This document shows, in pieces, positions 47,144 through 58,139 of a DNA stretch of 63,699 nt. Location of the stretch: NCBI GenBank assembly GCA_022376515.1, contig WTXI01000211.1, forward strand, positions 1 through 63,699. The letters run 5' to 3'. A program made the translations under genes and the position numbers. Each line of letters opens with the position of its first letter. The stretch's first letter is position 1. Source of the DNA: Lactifluus volemus. Its lineage: Eukaryota; Basidiomycota; Agaricomycetes; Russulales; Russulaceae. The notes under the pieces are model-generated. The model was given only the letters and a program-made list of their open reading frames with translations, did not search any database and was not told the DNA's origin.

Positions 47144-47594
47144 CCGTGATAAAGAATCCCGCCACGTAACCACTTATCGATGCCCTCTCCGTGTCTTGCG
47201 AATCCTGCGGAACTCGAGGTAGTACCCCTTCCAGTGATGTTGCGCCGCCTTACTAAAATAGTTTAAGGGTCACACATACTTTGCTAGCCAATTTGGATAC
47301 TTGGCGACACAGTCCTAGAGAAGCGTGATCGCCAGGTCCATGAGCGCTGGACGGCAGGGTTAGGTGTGACATTTGTCGTGGTATGTTATCACACCCTGAC
47401 CATTAATACTCTCCCTGACTTTCGTTCTCCCCACTGGCAAGCGAACGTCCTCTCCGTTCTTATTCTCTGTACCGCAATCGAGCTCTATCGCAGAACAAAA
47501 GCAACTCATCCGGGCTTGATAGCCAAGATTCGCGCCAGACATATCGCCCGTAAGGGCAGGTATAGTCCGTTCTCCCCCCTCGTCAGCCCCTTCT

Positions 47595-47990
47595 TTGGGG
47601 CCGATGCTCCCTTTATCCACTCCAACACCGCCTTTCTCGCTGGCTTCTGCACGACTCATTTTCATGCTCCTCTCAGACCTCGCGCTACGCTGGGTCGGTC
47701 GTTTTGAGAGCCGCTCTCCACCTCAGGACGCTAGCCCTCGCGGTCGAATGATCGCGCGCATGGAGTGGAACGAACGTATGGAACGGCGGGGAATACCCTG
47801 GTTGCTCGAGATCGGCATCCCAGGATTACTGTATATTGTATTGTGCCTGTTCTTCACTGGAGCTATCATGCGCTCGTTTCCTTAACTTAAGAAGGCCATC
47901 TGTGGAGTAGTCGGCATTTTGTTCATGGTCGCCTGCATCCACGGATTGTGGTCCTATAAGCTAGCCCTTGACGTCAGGTCCCGGCCGAAG
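47595..47990 (+). pseudogene. Broken membrane-protein gene, DUF6535-like (tentative)
   Basis: The plus-strand reading includes RIPWLL-type sequence (MERRGIPWLLEIGIPGLLY then IVLCLFFTGAIMRSF), a TAA stop at 47883-47885, and, in the same frame, a further hydrophobic stretch (VVGILFMVACIHGLW). Two hydrophobic helices after an Arg-rich segment recall the C-terminal part of the basidiomycete DUF6535 family. The match is by eye and weak. The internal stop indicates a pseudogene or a wrongly read intron. Confidence 0.35.
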
Positions 47991-49546
47991 CATAATTCTT
48001 CTCAAGGACGCTGAAGGTATGTTGACGGGAACTCAGTATTCACCTGCCGCCCGTTTTCATGTATACATGCAGTTACTGACTGCCTGATTTGCAGCCCAGA
48101 ACCAGAACTTTGTTGTACCTTCTGTTTTGTTTCTGTCACACTGAGGGAAGGCTTGTTTTGTCTGTTCATTCAGTTCTTGGGCTGTTTCACTTCGACTACG
48201 ATACATTGAGAGATATGGACGAGAAAGAATGAGGAAAGGGACGTAAGGTACCAGATCCAAAGGTGAAATTCTAAAGCGTCAAAGCTGTGGCTTCAGTAGT
48301 AACATTATGATGTAGTCCGCAAAAAAAAAAAAAAGTCTATTCGTGCTACGCAGCCGCAACGGTGGGTCCATGAGCCGAATAGAAGGTTTCAAGTCAAACA
48401 AGGCTTATCCCATCGAACCTCGAGGAGATCCCACTGGCAGTGGCGATCCTGACTATCCCCCTCTGGACGCCAATTCCGAGTCGGAACTCGGGTGGCGCAC
48501 ATTTGGTCACAGCAGCGCGGACCTGAGCACCGAAAGTCCTTAATACTGATGCGTTGGTGGGGGAAATTTAACGATATTCACGTCTAGAAGTGATTTACGC
48601 GAAGACTTTGTGAGAGGAAATACTAGTAGAATTTTGTTAGTGTATCTTGCATCAACGCGCAAAAGGGGATTTTGATGCCTTTTGCGATTTTCGATTAGTT
48701 CAACGTGTGTCTCAGGCTGGGGTCAGTGCGCGCAACAAGCAAGTTCAGAACCTTTGACAGCATTTTCTGATTATCGTGTGGTCGGGAGAGCAGACTCGCA
48801 AGCGCTAAGGCCTATTACAGCTCGTCAACGCGAGACGGCTGTCGGTGATTCAAACATCGACATTGAGAAATATGACATGAACAAGAAAACCAGTTGCATA
48901 GTGCAAACATACAATCGGGCCTTCCCTTGTTTCGCTTGGGACAATTGTGGAATTTTGAACCACTTCCAAGTTAGTCAAAGTAAAAGCCACAAATCCCTGG
49001 GTGTACCACGTCCACAAATGACAGATTAGTCGCGGCCAATTAAAAAAAATAAGCGAGATGAGACTGACCATGAATACATAAAGCCGACACTCGGGCAACA
49101 GACATCAGCACAACATTCACCAACGTCTCGATTCTTGCTTACCTTCAAAGCCCTCATTCTCTTCGTCCGAGTCATCCTTATTTCCCAGTCCTTTTGCAAC
49201 ATGACTGGCGCCAACACCCATGGGTATAACCTTCGCTCAAAAGACAGGACCAAGGTAGAACATTGTGACCAAGTCATCTTCATGCCAGTGTTCGAATCCT
49301 CCGATGAGTCCGAGTCGTCCGTAGTACCTTCCACACCGCGCCCCCTCCCGTCCACACGGCATCCAGACAGAAAGGACATAGAGGTGGATCCGTCAGAAAG
49401 TGCGTTTTAGTCCGGACTGAGAATCTTATGCAGAGCACTGATGCCACTTTCCCTCAGATGCGGACGCCGCCGCGGAGCTACGCGCTCCGCAACCGAAAAA
49501 CCCAATACCCCCCTCCGCCCCTGACATTCCAAGACCCGGGAATGGG

Positions 49547-50029
49547 ATGGAGGGAAGTCAGTCATGGGGGCTGCAGGGGGGATCTACTGCGTCTTCGGAC
49601 GCGGGCGGGGAGAACCGCAGCCGTAAAATCCGGTCTCGTCAAGATACCTACGCTGACGTGGAAGCTGCGCGGTTAACAGTGGAACTGCAGCGCCATCGGG
49701 ATGCAAGGCGTATCCTTCGTGAACAGAAGGTTAAGCGGTTGAGGATGGAGGCTTGGGCGCTGGTGCAGCGGGCCGAGCACTTTAACCGCCAGGCGGACGA
49801 GGAGGACAAGTTGATCAAACGAAAGAAGGAGGGTGCGATCGACGACGATTCTGATTCGGAGTTGTCCGAGTCCGAGCTCACAGTGATGGAGTGCGATAAT
49901 GACGACGAGGAAGAGAGAGCGTCACAGCTATCCGAGTCCTATGCTCCGACAGAGGTTTACTCCGAGTCGGAGCAACAAAGTTGGGCGTTGATGTATCAGC
50001 CTCAACAAGGAGTTACTCTGCAACGTTAG
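49547..50029 (+). CDS. Hypothetical acidic coiled-coil protein (possibly partial)
   Basis: The 160-residue open frame has a basic, helix-prone middle (ARLTVELQRHRDARRIL, EQKVKRLRMEAWALVQRAEH) and a strongly acidic, Ser-rich end (DDDSDSELSESELTVMECDN). Upstream frames at 49201-49410 (HGYNLRSKD start region) and 49428-49560 (RSYALRNRKTQ) share the Y-x-LRxR pattern and low-complexity style. The three may be exons or a frameshifted gene, but I could not find convincing splice sites. No family is recognised. Confidence 0.35.
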   Translation: MEGSQSWGLQGGSTASSDAGGENRSRKIRSRQDTYADVEAARLTVELQRHRDARRILREQKVKRLRMEAWALVQRAEHFNRQADEEDKLIKRKKEGAIDDDSDSELSESELTVMECDNDDEEERASQLSESYAPTEVYSESEQQSWALMYQPQQGVTLQR

Positions 50030-50904
50030 CATCGTCCATGGCCACGCTAGAAGGCTTGTAGTAAGACTGGACAAAGGACTGTTTATATAGTGGTTAGTTT
50101 AATCGATCACTTCAAGTTAGGGTTCATTGTCCTTATTATATCAACTCGCATCTTTGTACCTCTTTTTAATTTTGAAACGTCTGCTTATCGATGGGTGGCG
50201 TCGAAAAAAAAAGGAAGGAACGAGAGTTATTGCAAGCCAATCGGAGTCAAATTTATTGTTGAAGTCGGGCGGCCACTCGACAACGTGTAACGCGTAGACT
50301 GCAACGTGGCATTGTCATCAAGACGTGGAGTTATCAGCATCGATATTTGTCTGTTACCACGCCCATCCTTGCATCCCCCAATAGAACTTGAAAGGAGAGA
50401 AAAGGAAGATCATTGGCAAGCCCTAACTGACTGTGAAACCAGCCGCAGCAAGCGAGAACGAGAAGGACGTGTAGTCAAAAAAACGCGTGAGTGACTCATT
50501 CGTCCTATATCATATCCACTTTACCTTCATGCCTTTCAGAAAACAGACCGCCCCTATCTATTTGTCGGTGTTGTGAGAGCCAAGTTACAGCCCTTCCGTG
50601 GCGCGGCGCGACCCAACAAGTTGTGGCGATGGGGACGGCACCTTGCGACTGACAGAATTATAGTGTGGTTCGTTGGTATCTAAGCCGCTTTTATTCGCCC
50701 TTTACAGAACCTGGCCAGCGCCCCATAACGTCTATGTGGTGTCTCACAGTATACACCGTCCTTCAGAGACCTTGTGGGATACTTTGTATATCTATATCCG
50801 ATATAACTGAATATGTCATGACATTTTCATCGTCTGGCATGTGTGGGGATTCAGTTGCTACCACCGGGCGACCATCAACCATTCTCATCATGACCTAGTC
50901 AGGC

Positions 50905-51312
50905 ATGGTACCGCTCGACGCACGGTGTGTATGGAATATAACGACGACGGGTCCACCATGCGGTACAGCCCCATATCCAAAGACGGAATGCTCTCCTTAC
51001 GCACACACTTGGAAGACCCGCTACAGCCACCAACTCCAGCAGCTATTGGTCCCGATATTTGGGCGGCTCCACGCTCTGGGGAAAGGCAAATCGAGATAGA
51101 ATTCACAGCTTATTCACCAGCTCGTCCAAGTCTTCACTTGCGTGCGCGAGTGCGGAGCGCCGTGGCAGGACGAGAGGCGGAAGGCAGCGGCGACAATGGG
51201 AACACCACTCTCAGCGCCAGCGATCGAATCTCTCGGGAAAAATATCTGGATAGCTGCGCAGCGTCCATCTATGAGATCTCCCTAAGAGTCAGCGAGTCAT
51301 CCCCACGTGTGC
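50905..51312 (+). repeat. Relic ORF module, copy 3 of 3
   Basis: It begins ATGGTACCGCTCGACGCACG and shares PLQPPTPAAIGPDIW and SGERQIEIEF with the copy at 5220. One frame is open from 50841 to 51320 (159 residues), longer than in the other copies. No recognised family. Confidence 0.42.
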
Positions 51313-51738
51313 TTCGTTAGTCGTCATTGGGAGAAGAAACAACGCACACCAAAAGAAGTCTATCTACTGGTAGCAGGGTGTGAACGTCAATCTTCATGGA
51401 ACGCTCGTCGGCGCTGCGCAGATACGACGCGCGCTTGGCGTTTTTTGTAGTACGTGTTAACGACCGAGTGTTAGTAGGCAGCTCTTGAACTGTTTATCGA
51501 AGATGAGGGTATTGGCCTGCCCCATATGAACATGGGAGGCCGTGGGAATGTGCGGAGTGCAGCCGTGACGAAGTGTCGAAAATAGACGCCAGCGTCCGAT
51601 TCTGGATATCACTCAGCACCCACCGCACGAGGATTGAACATCGCCGCAAGTCGTCCACATGAGGCCTACACACTACTGCCAGTGCCAGTGTAACCCGTGA
51701 ATTCTTCAATCTCACCCACGCCATTGCTAACCCTGAAA
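51313..51738. other. Leader region of G13
   Basis: The recurrent 5' block (GAGAAGAAACAACGCACACC, GCGCTGCGCAGATACG) and a leader close to that of G3 (GCCAGTGCCAGTGTAACCCG). No gene is seen. Confidence 0.5.
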
Positions 51739-53403
51739 ATGCCTGGTTGCTGCTATCCTTCCTTCATTAGAAGGCTCGCCGGCGGCCGACGTGAACCAAG
51801 TCGTGAGTTCGAAATATTTGTGTCCCTAATCTGTTGATTCTGTTAACAAACTTGCAAATTAATAGTGCTCCACAGCAATAGACCACGCTCACCTACCCAT
51901 ATCCTGAACGCCGGCCAACGTGAACCAAGTCGTGAGTTCGAAATATTTGTGTCCCTGATATGTTCATTCTGTTGACAACCTTGCAAAGTAATAGGGCCCC
52001 ACAGCAATAGACCACACTCACCTACCCATATCCTGAACGATGACATCCTTCTCAATATATTTGAGCTTTATCGGCTGCCAGATGATCCGGACAAATGTCA
52101 CTATAGATTCAGGCCGGTTGCTTTTTTGAACCACCAATGTTGGTGGTACAAACTGGCACATGTTTGTCGACAATGGCGAAATCTTATTCTTGAATCACCA
52201 TCCCGGCTCGACCTTCATCTCTACTGCACCAATGGTGTGCCTGTGGCGGACATGCTCGCACATTCACCACCTCTACCACTCACTATCCGTTATGACACTT
52301 ATCGGCGGATGAGAGCAGAAGATGAATCGGGTATATTGCTCGCACTTTCGCACCGTGATCGTGTGCGTCACATTTCTATGGAAAACACTGACGGGAAGTT
52401 TGTCACGGTTATGGATAATCAATTCCCAATTCTGGAACGCGTGTGTATCCACTCTTGGACCCGAGTCGCCGTGGACCTTCCTGTAGAGTTTCAAGCGCCC
52501 AATCTACGCCACCTCACCCTGTGGGGGGCTTCCCTTCCAATTGGATCACCCTTACTCACAACTGCCGCGGGACTCGTCATTCTCGAGCTTATCAATATAC
52601 TGCCATCTGATTTCCCTCCAAGTTATATACTTACTCGGCTTGCACTTATGGCCATGCTGGAGAGGCTGTCCATTACATTTCAATTCCTTATCCCCAGCCG
52701 TGATGTTGAAAGCCAGTTGCACCAGACTCCGGATACGATCATACTTCCTAACCTACGTCAGTTTAGGTTCCGAGGTAGGGCCACATATTTGGAAGGCCTT
52801 GTTGCTTGGATCAGCGCCCCCTCCCTCAGCATCCTTCGTGTCAATCTTCTTGATCAGCTTCCCCTTACTGTTCCACGCCTCTGTCAGTTCATGCAATCAT
52901 CCGAGAGCCTCACATTTAGGGCTGTCCAGGTAACTTTCCGTACACTTTCCGTTTCCTTACATGCGGTCCCTTGGAAGTGGGACACTCCTTTTACATTGCA
53001 GATCGAGTGCGGATATCTCGGCTGGCATGTTGCATCTACGGTTCAATTCTTTGGTACTCTTTCACCTGTACTTTCTTTTGTCGAGCAAGTTGCATTCAGC
53101 CACGACGAACAACCCAGATGGCTCAGCATTGTCGACCGAAGTCAGTGGCGTGAACTCCTTAGGCCGTTCACCAACGTGAAGGTCATTCATATGAAAGATG
53201 GTCTCATCAGCAAAATCTTACATTCCTTACCATCTGACGATGGAGAGCCACTCCTTCCCAACATCGAAGAGGTTGGATATTTTGGAGGAAGCGATCCTCG
53301 GGACGCAATTACCACATTTATCAACGAACGACAAGTATCGGGCCATCCCGTGAGCCTGCTGTCGCAAATTCGGAAAGGGGTTTATAATAAGTCAACATTA
53401 TAA
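51739..53403 (+). CDS. F-box-like protein G13, three exons after a tandem duplication; 3' end replaced by a transposable element
   Basis: Exon 1 is 51739-51802 (MPGCCYPSFIRRLAGGRREP). Intron A is 51803-51865 (63 nt). The extra exon is 51866-51931 (66 nt: LHSNRPRSPTHILNAGQREP). Intron B is 51932-51994 (63 nt). Exon 3 is 51995-53403. Both introns are GTGAGT...TAATAG in phase 1, so the frame is kept and the product is 512 residues. The F-box-like part is HILNDDILLNIFELYRL to HVCRQWRNLI. The family region is complete to GHPVSL. The last 14 residues (LSQIRKGVYNKSTL) come from the element inserted at 53359. The original tail is preserved at 59246-59290. Skipping the middle exon also keeps the frame. 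Confidence 0.8.
51781..52038 (+). repeat. 129-bp tandem duplication spanning an intron
   Basis: 51781-51909 and 51910-52038 are two diverged copies of the end of exon 1, the whole intron and the start of exon 2 (period 129, seen from GTGAACCAAGTCGTGAGTTC at 51791 and 51920). Copies differ at several sites (for example AATTAATAG against AAGTAATAG). Other family members have one copy. Confidence 0.88.
53359..53378 (+). repeat. Left terminal inverted repeat
   Basis: CTGTCGCAAATTCGGAAAGG is paired with 59225-59245. Transposase binding is inferred. Confidence 0.82.
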
Positions 53404-53615
53404 TTGCAATTGTAAGCGAGTTATAATACGCTTCTAAGTCTAGCCGAACATTATAATCAAGATTTTGTGACTGCATTAGGTTATAATAATATTATCAAGG
53501 CTCTGTCTGATCGTACGGCTATTATAATCTTGGGGACTCATTAGTACTTATTTATAATAAATTCCATATTGATTATAATCTATTATGCCTCATCTACGCG
53601 AAATTATAATTATCA
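53381..53615. repeat. Left subterminal ATTATAAT cluster
   Basis: About nine TTATAA-centred sites (most TTATAAT or ATTATAAT, a perfect 8-base palindrome) are spaced mainly 20-40 bases apart. The density falls off abruptly after 53615. This is typical of subterminal transposase sites. Confidence 0.75.
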
Positions 53616-53863
53616 ATGTGATTGGCCCACACTGCGACATCAACACTTTGATTGCTTGCATTGCCCCTTTGATCGCTGGTGCCCCCCTAATTTTGGTTTT
53701 TAAAAAGTGACAGCGTGCTCGGTATCGTAGCTAGTGCGAATTTGGGCAAATTCCCCCAGAAGCTCCCCAGATTTGTCGAAAACCAAGTAGTTCATGTATA
53801 GCGTGAAAGGAAGTTAATTCTTCGTGGACATCCAACATATTACTGCAGTGCCCAATTGCGAAA

Positions 53864-53995
53864 ATGCCACGCCAGCGCAATACGAAACTGCACGATATGA
53901 GCAGCCTCGACGCTCCACACCTCCTCAGAGCTCCAGATAACGACCCATCGTCGAACCGAGCGGGGTCGATCGGCTCTCCAAGCGCGTCGACATAG
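53864..53995 (+). CDS. Small unidentified ORF in the element (43 aa)
   Basis: ATG at 53864 opens 43 codons (MPRQRNTKLHDMSSLDAPHL ...) to TAG just before the poly-G tract. It has no recognised domain. It could be the decayed start of a longer cargo gene that continued past the tract. Confidence 0.2.
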   Translation: MPRQRNTKLHDMSSLDAPHLLRAPDNDPSSNRAGSIGSPSAST

Positions 53996-54004
53996 TCATG
54001 CGGT

Positions 54005-54022
54005 GGGGGGGGGGGGGGGGGG
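54005..54022. repeat. Poly(G) tract, 18 bases
   Basis: A run of 18 G lies inside the element. Its length is likely to be variable or misread. It would shift the frame of any ORF crossing it. Confidence 0.9.
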
Positions 54023-55028
54023 CGACACCCAACTCCTCATACATGGTTCCCTCATCAGATATGGCAAAAACGCGCGAACCGTGCCACTCTCGTCCGATTG
54101 CGAGAAAGGCTCCTCGTCCGCCCCAACGGGGAGCGACGGAGAGTGCATGTCAGTGATCCATCCCGGGTTACGTTCAGGCCGCCGACTCTAAATCAGGCGA
54201 GCGGTACAATGAACACAACACATCCACGAACCTATATCCCATAGAATTCGAACGGCATCCAGTCTAGGGATTGACACTGGCGGGTTTACTCTGAGGTGGA
54301 TCATGTACACTTATGCATGCATGGCCCGGAGATCTTCAATTCAATTCATGTGTATTACTATGCCCTGAGTGGCTGAGGTGCCAACATCATAGACTTGTGT
54401 GAGTTGTTTCAACTTGAACGGGACCCCCGTGCCACTGGCACAATGGTAACCCACAGCAATATGCCTTTATCCCCCTCACTCATGGCTTCACTTCAATATT
54501 TCGTCACTCTCGATTTTTCCACCATTCGATCTGCCCAATTTAGCCATACACACGTTAGATGGCGTTGTCGCCCCGTTGGGATGCTTGGAGGGTGCTTCCC
54601 TGCCTCGCATCTCCAGGTGAGCCCCCTTCAGCTTTCTTCTTTTCTTCATGTTCATTGGGGGCGTCAGACAGCGTCGGGATTGCATTGGCGTCACTGTTGT
54701 GGCTGCCCCAGCACCAGGCGCCATCGATCAGCATCATCACAATTTCCGAAGGAGCACCCGGAGTTTCGATGCATGCAGCGTGCTGCCGGAGGGCCGACTC
54801 TTGCCAATTGTCCATCGTGACCGGGCGATGCACCTACTAGTAACAACTTTATGACTGTATTGAATGCTGTCCCCACTCGGATGCCCGTTTCCGCTGCCTC
54901 CACCCCCTCAGATGGTGCTCTAATTGTAGATCCCCAATTGTAGATCCCCATGTTCACACCTGGGCAGGATAAAATGCGGCACGACTATTACTCTCCAAAC
55001 CCCCGAAAAGAAAAAGTCTCGCAACTCC
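54023..55028. other. Element interior without a recognisable gene
   Basis: Several short open frames overlap on both strands, none with a family signature. I see no transposase motif. Confidence 0.4.
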
Positions 55029-55628
55029 GTGCCACAAGATTCAATCCGCAACGTCACCGACACGTCAGACGTGTCGTCGTCGCCCCCTTCTTCTCCTGGT
55101 GCGGTCTTCACGGGCGACACTGACGACAGAAAATGTGCCAAAGTGGCTTCGTTTGCCGCTCCTTCCGAGCCTGGCAACAAGTCGACCGTGAACGACAAAA
55201 CGACGACGACTTCGAAAGCCAAGTTGCCGAACGGCAGCGTGGTGGAAACACTTTCTGTGGATCACCCCGGAACATCATTGATGTCAATTCAGGCGAACTA
55301 TCGACTCCAAACGGAAACGGTGGTCCAGCCGTCAGACCCGTTTCCCCCGTTTCCCCCTCAACCCTACCTGCAAGCTCCCAAATCCCGCCGACCACCGATG
55401 AATGCTCCATACCTACCACCACCACCACCACCAATACCACCACCACAGCGCCAGCAGACACAGCTCAATCATCGTCCGATAACCTCGCGCCGAACTTCAA
55501 CTGCCCTCTCCCGCCACACCTCTACGCGTTCTCACCCGGGCTCCGGTTCTTCCCTCACATCAGCGAAACCTAACGACGCCAAAGCGGTGTGCTTTGCAAA
55601 CGCCAAGCCCACGATATGGGGCATATAG
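55029..55628 (+). pseudogene. Low-complexity cargo ORF, probably decayed
   Basis: The 199-residue frame starts with Ser/Asp/Pro-rich sequence (TSDVSSSPPSSPGAVFTGDT) and passes into a Pro-rich run (YLPPPPPPIPPP). From about 55260 another frame (SGELSTPNGNGGPAVRPVSP, then a Thr-rich run) looks more natural, suggesting a frameshift in a captured Ser/Pro/Thr-rich protein. No domain is recognised. Confidence 0.3.
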
Positions 55629-56017
55629 TCAGGATACGCAGAGCCCATCAGGGAGAAGTAGCGCGTGCTACAAACGCGGCACCAAGTCACCGCGGATGGG
55701 ATTGGATTATGAGATCACAGATCCATTACGACGAGCCCGACTCGTTGGTGTAGATTCTTAATCCCTCGTGCACGCGGACTCGTGCCAAACTCACCAATGG
55801 CGCCTTCTCTCTTGATAGCATTGTCAAATACATATTTTAATACACACCCTCCGTCTGACATCCTCACGGACCTTGCCCCCCATTCCGAGATTGATTCTTT
55901 ATTCAAAAACCCCCATCCCGCCTCTCCCCTACTCACCTCCTCGTCCCTCCAGATTGGCCTATCATCCTCTAGCAGAAAGACCAGGATCAATTCACTCTAA
56001 AAAAGCGCTACCAGAGC

Positions 56018-56865
56018 ATGGCCCTCGCCCATTACTCACCCTTTCTTGATCAACCACTTCCCATTCAGAGCAAGCATCCCTACTTATTGAGCGTCGCTCA
56101 GAAGCAAGTTTTGCCGATGTCGAATCCTTACTCCTGGAACAAGTCCACTTCTGGCCTTGAGTCTTGGGATGCGCCGCAGACGTCATGGACAATTGACTCG
56201 TCCTATTTGACCCTGCAGTCAGCCGTCCCGCCCAGCGAACCCACGACATCACAGGCAGCCTCAGGAGCACACCCACTACAGCAGCACCCTCTTCCCGAGC
56301 CACGATGCGATTCTTCCTTGTCCAGGCTTGAGCTTGGCCATTTACCATCGCACTCACCCGGTTTGCGAGGCCTTGACCCCACCATTTTCAGATTTCCTCC
56401 CGGTGGCGGTGACCTCTTGTATGCGATGGATGATGGCTCTGACGTGGAGCATGCCGCTCTAATGACACACAAGAGTCCGCCCAAACGGTGGAAGAAGCAG
56501 GGCCGCTCGAAGAAGAGGGATGCTTGTTCGAATTCCAGCTACGTCTCGGTGATACACCTCCTCCGTCATCACCACCGGTCCGCTCCACAAGCACGCTTCC
56601 TGAATCACGGACAACCTCGCCTGGTAATGATTGGATGGGCCGAACGCGTCCTCCGTCGGAGGTCGGAAATAGACGAATTGTGGAGACTCCAGGTACAGCA
56701 GACGATTGGGACTGGAGTTATCCGCTTCCGACCGAACTTTCACAGCCCTTCACCTTGCCACCTGGCGTGGTGGAATGCCGAGAGCCAGCGGGAGTAGACA
56801 CCAGTGGGACGCACATGGGACTAGGTGAGTTGCTTTGTTCTTTCGACATACGTAGGGAGAGATGA
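56018..56865 (+). pseudogene. Unidentified cargo coding remnant, frameshifted
   Basis: A 259-residue frame from 56018 (PYLLSVAQKQVLPMSNPYSW, PTIFRFPPGGGDLLYAMDDG) gives way near 56490 to another that reads more naturally (EEEGCLFEFQLRLGDTPPPS, PGTADDWDWSYPLPTELSQP) and stops at 56865. Together they suggest one captured gene with a frameshift. No family is recognised. Confidence 0.3.
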
Positions 56866-57320
56866 CAGTCATGACGCCGACCCCTGCCCAACAACAACAA
56901 CAACAGGCCCGCAAGGCCTCGACCTCTCCGTCAGCTCCTGCTTCGGCTATTCTCGTCAAAATCCGGGACTTTGCTTTCCCAGATGAGGACGCACGCCATA
57001 CTGTCATGGGCCCGTTGACCCCTGGCGAATAAATGCACGCCGCGTTTGAGCAGTATGCGGTACGTTGCCTGACGCCACGGTGACCCACATCAGACACGAG
57101 TACATGGCGGCCAACCTCGAGTTTGCGCTCTCCGTCGACCTGGGAAACGTGGCACTCGCACGCCCCGCTGGTCCACGCGCACGTTGTCCAGTTGGACGGA
57201 CAACGATTGCAGATGAGAAGGAGTGGAACGTGTTTTGCGGCTGCCAAGCGATCCGGTCAGGTGTGGAATCTCCTCTCTGCTTTGTGTGCGGTCTTGAGTT
57301 GGTGTGAGTTGGGACCAGTT
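56866..57320 (+). pseudogene. Unidentified cargo fragment with poly-Gln start
   Basis: Reading from 56873 gives MTPTPAQQQQQQARKA, then ILVKIRDFAFPDEDARHTVM, a TAA, and after a possible short intron (GTACGT at 57059) HIRHEYMAANLEFALSVDLG. It is protein-like but broken. The source gene is not identified. Confidence 0.3.
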
Positions 57321-58060
57321 CTCGCACCCAAAATCATTTTATTATTTTATCAAATTTTGAGCATTTTCTAAGCTGTCTGAGGCTCTGAGCTTGTCTCATG
57401 TGTGTGGCCTCTAGTACATATTCAAAAGTAAGAAAAAGGTAAAAGTTCAAACCCCATACCCATACTGAGCTGACCAAGGTTACGTAGTACAGTAGAATCA
57501 CGCTTTGTTTGTGCTTTTCTAAATGATTAAAGAGTGTTTGCCTTGCCCCAAGCTCGAGACGGACAACACAACTAGATATGCAGCGATGCTATTCCGCATC
57601 GACGGGTGGTCAATTTACGTCACAGAGTACCATTCTAGAATATTGCAAATTACGGCTATTTTGGTCATATATAAGGGAAGTTCACCGCTGGTTGGTTCCT
57701 GGTCCTTTCCCTCATCTTCAAGTTTTTCCTTGCCGCATATCCAAGCCGCACACCACGCTGCGCACCCTTCTCCAGCTTTGGCTGCTCGGGCGAGTCGAGC
57801 CTAATTGGCCTTCATTCCAGACTTGCGCTTCGAACTGACTTACCTGGCCAGACTCACAGTCGCGGGTACTGGCTTTCAGACCGTCGTCTGGGTCACATTT
57901 CGAGATCAAGTGATAAGCCCGTTGATACAGGGTATACTTTGGTGCGTCATGTGCCATGTGCAACGAGATCCACGACTTACCTTTTTATAGGGGTGCCGCA
58001 TCCGTGTTCATACAGCCCTTGCTACGCCCCCTTTCCAGCTGGAGGTCTCAGGGCGATGCC
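57321..58060. other. Element interior, no gene seen
   Basis: AT-richer stretch (57330-57700) followed by short unassigned frames. Nothing is supported. Confidence 0.4.
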
Positions 58061-58139
58061 TAGGCCCGTCCGAGTCCACGCGGGGCTCTCCAGGTGAGCT
58101 TCATATACCGTGGGTCGACAGCAGCGCTGAGTGGGCCCG

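Larger units (their letters stand above)
47230..50580. other. Block not shared with the paralogous spacers
   Basis: The spacer before 47230 matches about 34320-34400, and the sequence from about 50590 (GTTGTGGCGATGGGGACGGC) matches about 34980. The 3.3 kb between has no counterpart in the other spacers and holds the membrane-protein remnant at 47595 and the acidic ORF at 49547. A poly(A) run is at 48321-48334. I see no inverted termini at the edges. Confidence 0.5.

Noticed and set aside
48255..48280. AGGTGAAATTCT resembling an 18S rRNA segment
   Set aside because: The match does not extend on either side.
49201..49560. Exons of one gene joined to the ORF at 49547
   Set aside because: The only GT-AG pair noticed (49400-49433) gives a 34-nt intron and a stop in the next frame.
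53381..53615. TATAAT motifs as bacterial -10 promoters
   Set aside because: The DNA is eukaryotic; the motifs are palindromic, repeated and confined to the two ends of a transposable element.
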